Below, piece by piece: positions 21,200 through 30,581 of a DNA stretch of 64,000 nt; within the stretch, counting starts at the first letter, position 1; each line of letters opens with the position of its first letter. Both the position numbers and the translations under genes were made by a program. The notes under the pieces were generated by a model that made no database searches, had not been told where the DNA came from, and saw nothing but the letters and a program-made list of their open reading frames with translations. Source of the DNA: Caenorhabditis elegans (Eukaryota; Nematoda; Chromadorea; Rhabditida; Rhabditidae); contig NC_003280.10 of the NCBI RefSeq assembly GCF_000002985.6, forward strand, positions 3,220,501 through 3,284,500, read 5' to 3'.

Positions 21200-21985
21200 T
21201 GATAATAAAATTTTAATAAATAATAAATTGATTTTGAGTTGTGTACTTCAGATTTTTTTGAAATAGTTTACTTTCATACATTATCATTCCTTTACAGTGA
21301 CCTTCTACAGTAATCTAGTACAGTCGGCTTTTGTAGTAGCCCTACAGTACTCTAGTCGTCTACAGAAACCCCTTGCGCAGACTAATTCCCTAAGTGCGTG
21401 CGAAAATTGAACTTTCATGATCTTTCCATCTTGCGATCCCGAGAAACTCGATTTTTCTCGATCTTATCCCTTATCATACAGAAAACAGATAAAGGAAAAG
21501 TTTAGTTTCCCTTTTCTCCAGCTAGTGACGTTTGCAGAAGCTTTCCGCAAAACAACACGGATCAGTGAGACCAATTGCATTGTTCTCCTTTTTATTGCCT
21601 AAAGTCGAAATTTTATTCCTTATCACTTCTTATCAAATCCCGGTCAAAAAGATATTGATAAGATTTCATGGAAATGTGTGAGAAACATGTGGACTAGGGA
21701 TATTGAAGTTGAAACTTCAATGAGTCGCTACTCAGCCAAAAGGCTTCGTATCACAGTTGAATTCAAAACCGTTCGACGCGGAATTTGAAGTATGTATTAC
21801 AATTTTGTTGCTTTAACCAACTTTCTAGGTCAATTGTGAACAAAGTTGTAGCAGCTTGAAGCTTCAAACTTCACGTTAAAATTCAAATTACTATAACATT
21901 TTTCAACGTTGGCACAGAATTTTGGTTTAAACTCTAACTTTTAGGCCATAAAATTTTGCGTTGGATTTTATTAAAATGGGATACG
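21200..21985. other. intergenic, dispersed repeat, no gene seen
   Basis: The GAGTCGCTACTCAGCC / GTATCACAG phrase near 21720-21760 recurs (as a reverse complement or direct copy) near 23090, 56010 and 58215, so it belongs to a dispersed repeat. No exon. Confidence 0.5.
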
Positions 21986-21989
21986 GAGA

Positions 21990-23045
21990 CATTGATTTTT
22001 ATTTATTTATTTATTTTAATACGATTCCATACGAATCGTGTCTCAAGAAAACACAAAGTAATACACATAATACACATAAATCAATACACATAATACACAT
22101 AACACATTAAAATAAATCAATTCCGTCAATACATGGTAAAAAAAATTATGCATAAATACAATTCATAATTATCACCTGCAAATTGGATTAGAAACATAAA
22201 AGGAAAGAAAAGAAGATTTAAAAAAAGAAAGGAAAATGAGGGTCCAGATCTGTTAAAGCGAGGTTCCTATTGAGCTTAAAACTCTGTTTGTGAAGAAATG
22301 TCTCCTAATTTTAGTTCTGCATTTTTTCCAGATGAACTTAGTTTTGGTTCGCGTTTTGTTAGTTTCACTTATTTGAAAAAATTTTTTGATGTCCATGTCA
22401 ACTTTCTGCGCCAAAAGCTTAGAAACAAACTTTCTATCAATTGTTTTGCGTCGAGTTTCAAACGATGCGAGGCCGAATAGCTCATTTCGTTGAGTAGATG
22501 TTAAGTAGTCCGGATCATTTATTTTGACATATTTACCTTTTTGTCTACAATAGAGTTTTCTCGTGAAGAGATTTTGTGCGGATTCTATTGCTTTCACAGT
22601 TTGTTTTTTCAATGGGGCACTGACTACAGTACCGTATTCAAGCACTGGACGGACAAAAATTTTATACAGTAAGGTTTGGAGCCTAGAGTTGTCGCTGCTG
22701 TAGTGATTAAAGATTACGTATATTAAATACTTTGCGTGATTTACTGCTTTTTCCCAATGTTCAGTGAAAGTCAATTTTTTATTTATTAAGAAACCTAAAT
22801 CGCGGATTACATTATTTCTTTTTATCGGATCTCCTTCGATTCTGTAATCAAAGTCCTTTGCATTACTACCTAAGCTTATACAAACGGTTTTTGTATTGTT
22901 TAGGGCTAGTTTTGAGGATTTAGACCAGTTAACAATAACGTTTATAGCTTCCTGAAGTGGACTAGTTAGTGAGCTTTTGGAGATTTTGGTATAAAGCTTG
23001 AGGTCATCTGCAAATTGTTTACAGTAAACATTCGCGGGGAGTATG
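21990..23045 (-). mobile_element. 5'-truncated LINE (non-LTR retrotransposon) remnant
   Basis: On the minus strand an open frame of about 260 codons begins inside a reverse transcriptase at the catalytic motif (CKQFADDLKLYTKI). It continues with LQEAINVIVNWSKSSKLALN, DLGFLINKKLTFTEHWEKAV, a thumb-like region (LYKIFVRPVLEYGTVV) and a basic C-terminus ending at 22253. The 5' part of the reverse transcriptase, the endonuclease and any ORF1 are missing, the usual result of incomplete reverse transcription. The 3' end at about 21990-22015 has ATTT repeats. It appears CR1/Jockey-like, subfamily not determined. Confidence 0.85.
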
Positions 23046-23190
23046 TCCTGAGTAGCTGAGTTTGAGTTTGAGTATGTCCTGAGTTTGACTGAGTAGCGAC
23101 TCAGCGAATCTCCAAATAGCTTTAACTCGGCTCAACGTTGGCATAGAGCTTTGGTTCAAAAACTAGAGTTCATTTCAAACAAAATTTTAT

Positions 23191-23655
23191 TCAATCAAAA
23201 AGTGGCTGCTGGTAGAATTTCTCCAAATCCCGTAGCTCCGAGTTATACACGATGACACGTGGCTCATTGGATTGAGTAGCCTCCCGGTAGGCAAGCATTG
23301 GGTTGTAGAATTGCAGCTGGAAATTGAATTGTTTGTTGGAAATTTTTGAAAAAAACTAACTTACTGATTTAGAATCAGGGGTGACTATCATTTGGAACGG
23401 GATTTTCAGAGTTGGCCGGGTGCCATAAGTCGTGGGATTTTCTTGAATAGAATTGGCTTCAGGGAAATTTGAAATTTCTGGGATTTGACTATTTTCTGCA
23501 TATTGAGCTGGAAAGTTGTTGAATACTGAAAATTTTAAATTTCAGATTTTGGCGGAATCAATTTTTGATGATATAAACCTACCTCTAGCTTTAACAAAAA
23601 TATGGGTGCAGCTCAATATCAGGTAGCAAATCACAATAGAATTTTGATAAAGCAT
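23191..23655 (-). CDS. small secreted protein, 119 aa, family not recognised
   Basis: Exons 23655-23583, 23525-23365 and 23316-23191 sum to 360 nt. The N-terminus is a signal peptide (LYQNSIVICYLILSCTHIFV). The mature part is hydrophilic and Pro/Asn/Gln-rich (PAQYAENSQIPEISNFPEAN), followed by PTLKIPFQMIVTPDSKS and a C-terminus AYREATQSNEPRVIVYNSEL. No cysteines remain after the signal peptide and no domain is recognised. CTTATCAC and GGATAAG sites within 80 bp upstream suggest GATA-factor control. Confidence 0.75.
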
Positions 23656-23684
23656 TGTTCAAATCACAAACTAGACTTTTCAAT

Positions 23685-23732
23685 CTTATCACGTCTTCAT
23701 TCCTTTTATCCCCTACATTTTGCAAGGATAAG
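23685..23732. promoter_or_regulatory. GATA-type sites upstream of the 119-aa secreted protein gene
   Basis: TCTTATCACG at about 23684-23693 and GGATAAG at about 23726-23732, within 80 bp of the minus-strand ATG at 23655. Confidence 0.45.
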
Positions 23733-23739
23733 CTAAACC

Positions 23740-24665
23740 GGTTTGGGATCATATGACACAAAGGTCGGGAAGGGAGAGAGTGTTAGGTTGGGTTGGGGGA
23801 ACCTGGGTTTTTGAAATGTTTAAAGGATATTGTAAATTTACAACAATGATTAACCAGTAAAGTATTTAAGTTTTCGACCAAACTCGGAAAAATATAAGTT
23901 TTTCAAAAATAGTGAAAATTAAAAGCTCTAAAAATCCGCCTGTGTTTAAAAATTTTTCTCGAAAACTGTTTTCCAAAATTAAAAAAAAATTACTGCAAAA
24001 AACTGTTAACTACACAAATGCCTGTAAAAATTTGAAAAATTTAGGTTTCTCGCCAATTCTTCAAATTTTAATATTTTTTTGAAAAAAAAAATTATTGCAA
24101 TTTCCCACATGTAATATTAACTTTATAATAAGTTGTTTTTTGTTTTTCTGGTTTTTTTTTCAATATCTAAAAAGTGTACTAGAAGTTTGACCCCCCCCCC
24201 CCCCCCTCGAAGAAGTGATAGCGAACAGGATAATCTTGAGATAAAAGGGAAATTGGAAAGTGACACGGATTGAACTTTTGGGAATTTGGAAGAGATGTGT
24301 AGGAAAACTACAAATTAAAAATTTGTTGAAAAATTCAGAAATTAATTTTTTTTAATGTTAAATAATTTCTAGACTGCAAAAATTATAGAAAAAATTGAAA
24401 TGCTTTACACATTTCTGAAAAATTCTGTAGTTTTTTTTTTGGAATTTTCTGAAATTTCCTAAAAAATCACAAATACTAAATATACGCATTTTTATGACCT
24501 CTGCTCCGATAATGAGCAGTTCTCCATCACCGACATCCTTTTTATGACCCTGCCATAAAAATGTTTGATTTTTGAAAATAATGAAACAAGTTACTTTTTT
24601 AGTAATATTTTCAATTGTCATGCGCATATGTATTTATTATCGAGCATATCAAAATGTACAAAAAA
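23740..24665. other. intergenic AT-rich region with a 16-base C run
   Basis: No exon. A run of 16 C lies at 24191-24206 (G-run on the minus strand). The rest is A/T-rich. Confidence 0.6.
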
Positions 24666-24668
24666 AAA

Positions 24669-25485
24669 TTAGGAGAGCTCAAGTTGTGCCATAACACAGG
24701 CAATCTCTTCGTGCTTTGTATTTCCTGGATTGTGGTTGAACATGCGGATTTCCAGTTCGTAGGGCTTCTGAAAATGAGAAAACAGTGAATTTAAAGAAAA
24801 TTTTGAGATCACAATGGAGTGTATGTAGTTTGTAGTTTGTGACGTCGCTAGTTTGAAACTGGAACATCTCAAATTCTAGCACATACTGCTGTACTGTAGG
24901 AGTTATGTTTTCAGATAATGTAAGGGTACTGTAGGATAACTGTTTTCCTAGATTACCAAAGGATTCATTTAAAGTTATTGTGGTTGGGTACTGTAGGAGT
25001 ACTGTAGGGGTACTGTAACTTACATGCGCAGCCAGAAGCTCAATGATGACAGAAAACTGGCTCAAATCCAACGGCAAAATCAAAAACAGCGGTCCTGACT
25101 CCAACGGGCAATTGTGTGCAAAATCACAGCCATCAATATCATCCAACAATCCAAAAGTGGGAATCGACTTCCAAGAGCATCCACCAGTCCATCCTGACTT
25201 GTACTGATTGATTTTCACTTTCACCTTATTATCATCAATTTGTTCTCCATGATTGTAAGTGGTAAGGTTCAGAATAAACGGATGGCGGGGGTCAATCGGG
25301 TAGTAGGGCTTCTGATTAGAGTCCAAAGTCTGAATATCGGTGATTGAAAATTGCTCATTGTCGGAGCACATGTAGGAGTGAATCGCCTTGTCAGTACCAT
25401 TTGGGAATGGGCAGTCTGCAAAGTTGACCGGGTTGGCTCCGATGGTGAATGCTCCGACGAGCAGGAGAAACAGAACTGATAACAT
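24669..25485 (-). CDS. secreted ML (MD-2-related lipid-recognition)-like protein
   Basis: Exons 25485-25024 and 24767-24669 sum to 561 nt (186 aa). The signal peptide is MLSVLFLLLVGAFTIGANP. The cysteine pattern fits ML/GM2-activator/NPC2-like folds: an early C (FADCPF), MCSDNE, GGCSWK, DGCDF, then the NCPLESGP motif that resembles NCPI in NPC2, and a final IACVMAQLELS strand. Such proteins bind lipids or sterols in the extracellular space or lysosomes; the ligand here is unknown. The 256-bp intron contains several TACTGTAG repeats. Intron position before KPYELEIRMF keeps the frame. CCTTATCA at 25553 and GTGATAAGG at about 25636 suggest an intestinal GATA promoter. Confidence 0.7.
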
Positions 25486-25521
25486 AGCCAGAAAAGTGCA
25501 ATGGTTTCCTAGTTTGGAGCG

Positions 25522-25644
25522 GGGTTTTATATGCTGAAACCAGTCACACCACCCTTATCAGTTTAACTATTTTGTGTCGCATAGTTAATATGTGGATGAC
25601 GCTGAACGAGCCATAAAAGTGCAGTTAGTGAAGTAGTGATAAGG
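25522..25644. promoter_or_regulatory. promoter region with two GATA sites
   Basis: TATA-like TTTTATATGC near 25524, CCTTATCAG at about 25553-25561 and GTGATAAGG at about 25636-25644, all upstream of the ML-like gene on the minus strand. Confidence 0.45.
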
Positions 25645-25872
25645 AAAATTGGCTGCTTGGTTTTTGAAGTTTGGAAACCATATGAAAAACGGAAATTGAA
25701 AATTAAATTGCAATCTCCGGATTCCAATTACAAACTACCTATGTAAGACCTGAGATGTCCGGTAGACTGCCTATTTTCAGAGAAATTTCCAGCTTCCAGC
25801 AAATTATCAAAATCTAGATATTCCAATTTATTTAATTACTATTATAAAACACAATAAAATTCTATACAAAAT

Positions 25873-27618
25873 TTAATAACGACACAAATGCTTCGACTTT
25901 CCAACTCCCTCCACTTTGTCCATAAACTCGTCGAGCAATGTTTCAATCATATAGTACAACTTGTTGAGGCCAACTCGGTCGATTGTGATGGTGAGCAACC
26001 ATTTCTCGGGGCTCTTCTTTTCACAGTACGCGTAGATTTCCATGGTGTCACTCACGGTGTAGACAATCACATTGGGGAACTCTTCGCATCTGAAATAATA
26101 GATAAATTAATGAATGACAAGGTAAAAAGCGCCGTAAATCTACAAGAAAACATTTACAATTTGGCAGAAATTTAAGTAAATCTACATGAAAATCCGCAAG
26201 TCTACACAAAGATCCGTAAATCTTTACGTAGGTTCGTAAATCTACACTTGCTTCCGTAAATCTACACGTCCTTCCGTAAATCTACACTGGCGTCCGTAAA
26301 TCTACACCTACCGTAAGTTCACACATTCCTCTTGTAAATCCACATAGTCTTCCGTAAATCTACACTATCTACTTCCCGTTTATCTACGCCACCTACCGCA
26401 AGTTCACTCATTCCTTCCGTAAATCTATGTGTAGATCCGTAAATCTACACAGTCCCCGTAAATCCACACTAACCCCCGTAAATCTACACTAGCCCCCGTA
26501 AATCTTCACGGGCTCCTGTAAATCTACACTAGCTTCCGTAAACCTACACAATCTCCCGTAAAACTACATGTGCTTTCGTAAATCTACTCAACTTTTCGTG
26601 AATCTACACAGACCACCTATATCCTCACATTCCTCCGTAAATCTACACCTATTCCCGTAAACCCACACTAAAAACCGTAAATCTACCTAACTACCCGATA
26701 AACTCACACTTTTCCAAAAAATTTGATCGGATCCTTCTTTCCGGCGTCGCCAAGCACCTCAGACAACGCGAACACTTGCTTCACCAGCTCCGGATTTGAC
26801 AGCGTGAACTTGTAGTGGAAATTACCGGCAGTTTTGATATTCTCCGTAGTCCCATCGGCCCATTTCTCGATAAGCCGCATAAAATCGTCGACCGTGTAGT
26901 CGTCCGCGCTCTCCAAATGAATCCTCTTGTTCGGAAGGCTGCAAAGGAAAGAAACCGGCACCGAACGTCCCAGGATCACCAGCTTCTTTGCGTTTTTGCA
27001 AGCATCGTGACTGAAGTTCTCGAATTTCTCAAAATCCTTGTGCCCAATCACATAGAGCCTACGAAGCGGGAAGCTCTTCTCATCAAGCATCTTGCTCAGC
27101 GAGCCCATCACCGAAGCCACGTTGGATTGGATCGTCAAGCAGAGAGCCTTCACTTTCAGGGACTCCGGGAACTTTAAGACTTCCGAATTGGGGATGAGAA
27201 GAAGCCCGATGCTCAGAGGCTCCTGGTATCCACTGAGCAGTCGGGAAATGAGATCCTCCATGGAGTGACGTGAGGGCTCACGGATTTGCTGGCCGGTCCG
27301 CTTGTCGAGCACGGTAAGCTGCCCATCGCCGAGTTGATACTCCACCGCGTTCACGAAAAGCTTGTCCTGTAGGAGGGTGAGCTCATAGACGTAAAGTGGC
27401 ACTGACTTCTCAAAGGATCGCAGAGATGGGCATTGCTGGGAGAGGTGGAATCTGGAAAATAAAGGTTCGAATTTGCGAAATATTTTTTATTTATTTTTAA
27501 AATTAAATTTAAAAAAAAACTACGAAACTGACCGCTGATTCGCATCCATGAACCGAAGAATCGACTTCAAGCACTCGTCGGAAAATCCACTGGTCGTTGA
27601 AAAATTACCTGTCTCCAT
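25873..27618 (-). CDS. F-box / DUF3557-like nematode protein
   Basis: Exons 27618-27533, 27451-26708 and 26089-25873 sum to 1047 nt (348 aa). The N-terminus (ECLKSILRFMDANQRFHLSQ, then PSLRSFEKSVPLYVYELTLL) matches the start of nematode F-box-associated DUF3557 proteins, as far as I can recall the pattern. The body has alternating beta/alpha sequence (RLYVIGHKDFEKF; KLVILGRSVPVSFL; HLESADDYTVDDFMRLIEKW) and a C-terminal strand region (NVIVYTVSDTMEIYAYCEKK). Such families are large in nematodes and are proposed SCF-type adaptors. The donor at exon 2 (AAAAGT|GTGAGT) is required by phase. Intron 2 (about 620 bp) is filled with a tandem repeat. Exons are GC-rich compared with surroundings. Confidence 0.75.
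26150..26695. repeat. degenerate tandem repeat (CCGTAAATCTACAC) in intron
   Basis: About 25 imperfect copies of a unit near 20 bp, CNTNCCGTAAATCTACAC, fill the second intron of the F-box-like gene. Copies vary in the spacer and sometimes read GTAAGTTCACAC. Confidence 0.9.
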
Positions 27619-28190
27619 TGGGAGGAATAACAGATATGAATGACTGTTTCCTGTGCACAACGCCGCCGGAAAATGGACAAAATCTGTCTGTTTCTCTGCG
27701 TCTCCTCACTCAGTGCGCTCTCTCGCCGGCAGCTGTTCGCGCGGTGTATACAGGCGGCAGCGATGAAATTGGCGGTGTGGTTTTTTTTGATCTACCGAGG
27801 AAATTGGAGAAATTTTTAGGGGTTTGGGTTAGAAAAAATGAAAAAAAAAAAAGATTTTTATGTATTTCAGAATAATCTGAAAGCTTCTATCTTGGGAAAT
27901 TATCGATTTTTTAAAATTTTTTCCAGGAATTTCGCAATCCTAGGCCTATGTCTTAGCCTAAGCCTAAGACTAAGACTAAGCCTAAACAATTCTGACTTTT
28001 GTAGTTTTTTGTAAATACTGAACCTTTTCCCGAACTTCTATTTCTTTTTAACCCCCTTTACATGTGATAATCGATAAGGAAAAGCCGAGAAACCCAATAA
28101 AATCCAGTTTTCCGAGAAACTTATCGCACTGATAACCCTATCTTCTTTTCACTTTCCACCATTTTTCTCGTCAAATAAACCGTAAAAATT
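27619..28190. other. divergent promoter region
   Basis: Lies between two divergently transcribed genes. Contains CTCTGCGTCTCCTCACTC near 27695, a motif type frequent in nematode promoters. Telomere-like CCTAAGCCTAAGACTAAG is at about 27950-27985. GATA sites are at 28064 (GTGATAATC), 28072 (CGATAAGG) and about 28122-28135 (CTTATCGCACTGATAA). No exon in either orientation beyond weak frames. Confidence 0.5.
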
Positions 28191-28828
28191 ATGAAGAAAA
28201 TCTTATTTTTCTTGTATTTCTGCTGCAATTTAGCCCATGGGCTCACCCGACAGGATTTGTTGGACCATTTAAAATATGCACAAGGTAAGTTTTTGAACTT
28301 TTTTGCTGAAATTCATAAATTTTTCCAGAAACCCGTAACACTTTTGACTCGAGAATTCGACAAGGAGACTATATGAAACCTATCGGTTATGTTGGCGGAA
28401 AGTGATCATTTTTTGATTTTTTTCAGACAAATTTCAAGCCAATTTCAGACCAATCTGGCCGAGGGTCCTGGAAAGGGTCCGGTCTACCGGTGAGCTGTTT
28501 TTTGACGACGATAATGTGGCATACGTGGTGAGAATTTTTTTCAATTTAAAAATCAAATTTTTTCGTCAAAAACTTCAAAAATTTTGTGAAATTTGGTGTT
28601 TGCGTACTTTTGGCGCTGCCGTAACCCTGGAAATTTTAAAATCAAGCTGGAGAATTCTAGTTTTTTAGATCGTCACTAACTTTTTACAGAGAATCCGAAT
28701 TTTCATTTGAAAAATACGTAAATGGAATTTTCCAGGTTCACGACCGCAATCCGGCAGGAATGATCCGAAAAATGGACAAGGAGAAAAATTTCGACACCGT
28801 CATGCAATTTTTGGAACGATATACTTAA
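28191..28828 (+). CDS. small secreted protein, 114 aa, with an in-frame cassette exon
   Basis: Exons 28191-28284, 28329-28385, 28427-28527 and 28736-28828 sum to 345 nt. The signal peptide is KKILFFLYFCCNLAHG. Exon 2 (57 nt) uses a weak donor (ATCG|GTTATG) and can be skipped without changing frame, giving 95 aa. The following exon (KFQANFRPIWPRVLERVRST; GELFFDDDNVAYV) and last exon (VHDRNPAGMIRKMDKEKNFD) are well supported by phase. No known domain. It is basic, and cysteines are confined to the signal peptide. GATA sites upstream. Confidence 0.7.
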
Positions 28829-28899
28829 AAAGGCGACGTTAAATATAAAATTTTAATAATGTGAATAATAAATAATTTCAAATTGTATTAAGTTTTCAA

Positions 28900-29050
28900 A
28901 TTTGTCTGCCTATTTTTGCTGCCTACGTTCCTACCAACATGCCTGCCTTGGTGTCCGCCTACATGCTCACCTATGTGCTTTACTACGTGCCTAGCTACAT
29001 GCCTACCTGCCGCCTAGTTCCTAAATTTTTGTGCCTACATAGAAGGCCAA
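28900..29050 (-). repeat. GTAGGCA-family minisatellite
   Basis: TGCCTAC / TGCCTNCNT units (reverse complement GTAGGCA) in degenerate tandem order between two genes. Confidence 0.7.
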
Positions 29051-29222
29051 CACAATCTCCGCCCACGTGTGGCCGGAAAACTAAAACCCCGTTTTTCTGC
29101 AAAACTTTTCACCGATCGTTAAATCTGCACTCGCGATTTTATTCGAGGTAAAGCAAAAAAGGTATAAAAGTTTACCTACAAACTACTGAATCTTCAGTTT
29201 CCGCAGAGAAATAATTTAAAAA

Positions 29223-30356
29223 ATGCTGCGGATTTTAGTTTTGGCTGCAACTTTTGCAGTTCTTGTTTCCGCAATCGACTTTGGCGGATCTTCCAGTGAA
29301 TCTTGTGAAGGTTGGTTGTTTTTTTTAATAGATCCTGATGAAAACTGATCAAAAAACTCAGATGATGGTCATGGTCACGGTCACGGAAACGGAAACGGCA
29401 ATGGTGGAGCAAATGTAAGAGTTTTGTACCGTTAAATGCAAAGTTTCATACTTTGCAACTATATTTCTAAGCAGGCACGTAGGCAGGCATATAGACAGGC
29501 ACCTGGATAGGCATATAGACAGGCATGTATTTAGGCACAGGCTCAGAAATAGGCCTGCCTACTTTCGTTCAAGGTTACTTACGCCCACCTAATTCGTAAC
29601 TACACATAAACATTGACCTTCTGCAAAACACGCCAGAAATGTACATACATCGAAGTTCACTGAAAACTCCAAAGTAGGCGGTAGGTAGGCACATAGGTAG
29701 GCACGTGGACAGGCGTACATACAGGTACGCAGGCAGGCACATAAGCAGAAGGGCAGGCATGTAGGCAGGCACGCAGGCACCTTTCCCAATTTCAGCGTGG
29801 CTGTGACGCTGGATGGAAGCGGTTCAATCGTCCGGCAGGCGGATGGTGCATGCGATCGTTTGGCGGTATTTTGAGCCGAGACTCCGCGGAAGCTCAGTGT
29901 CAAACCCTGGGAGCAACCTTGTCCGGTTTTCAGAGTTTTGCCGAGGCTCAATGGGTTTCCAGTGAGTTCTCTTTTTCAGGGAAATTTTTCCTTGAAAGCT
30001 TCTCAATTTATTTCAGCATCTGCCGTCTCTGTGATCAAGCGTCCCAGTGGTTATCTCTGGATCGGAGCACGTCCCAGTGGTTATCTCTGGATCGGAGCAC
30101 GGTCACCACTGCCTTCGTCTGGACTGATGCCTTCACGACGGGAACCGCCGGTTTCAACTGGGACAATAAGCAACCTGACAACAAGGATCTTAATCAACCA
30201 TGCGCCATTGTCCTGGCCGCCCACGCACCAATCCACTTCCAGAGCTATCAGTTCCAGCCGGCGATGATGGATGATGCCGAGTGTGCGGCTGATTCGGTTG
30301 CGTCTATGGGACGTACTATTTCAGGATATGTCTGTGGTAAACCCGCTAGACAGTGA
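29223..30356 (+). pseudogene. secreted C-type lectin (clec), reading frame broken in the lectin domain
   Basis: Exons 29223-29310, 29362-29414, 29796-29961 and 30017-30356. The signal peptide is LRILVLAATFAVLVSA. A His/Gly/Asn linker (DDGHGHGHGNGNGN) follows, then the lectin domain: CDAGWKRFNRPAGGWCMRSF, DSAEAQCQTLGATLSGFQSF, VIKRPSGYLWIGAR, then FVWTDAFTTG, FNWDNKQPDN, PCAIVLA and ISGYVCGKPA. The part through YLWIGAR and the part from TTAFVWTD are in different frames; one base is missing near 30100. Just before the break a 30-bp unit encoding RPSGYLWIGA is perfectly duplicated (30041-30070, 30071-30100). Without correction the product stops making a lectin fold halfway. Possibly a recent pseudogene, or a small unrecognised intron restores frame. 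Confidence 0.75.
29465..29785. repeat. GCAGGCA-type minisatellite in clec intron
   Basis: AGGCAGGCAC / TAGGCACATAGGTAGGC degenerate units fill the third intron of the lectin gene. Confidence 0.85.
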
Positions 30357-30581
30357 TTTTAATAAATATAAAAATTTCTGAGAAATTACTGTAATTTGAA
30401 GATGAAGATTCTATTCTCAAAGATCAGATTTTTTTCTGAAATTCGGAAATTCGGTAGACTTGAGCTAGAAAATCTCTAACAAAAATAATGTCTTTATCAT
30501 TGCAATTTTGTATACATAAACAACATCATGAGCAAATAAAATATCAGAGTAATACATTTTTAGAAATAAAAATCACAGTTA
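30357..30581. other. convergent 3' region
   Basis: Short AT-rich stretch between convergent lectin and cyclase genes, with an AATAAA-type poly(A) signal for the plus-strand gene (30360) and the reverse for the minus-strand gene (near 30535). Confidence 0.4.

Noticed and set aside
29589-29951. Cys-rich minus-strand frame over the lectin gene
   Set aside because: Mostly the translation of the intronic GCAGGCA minisatellite.
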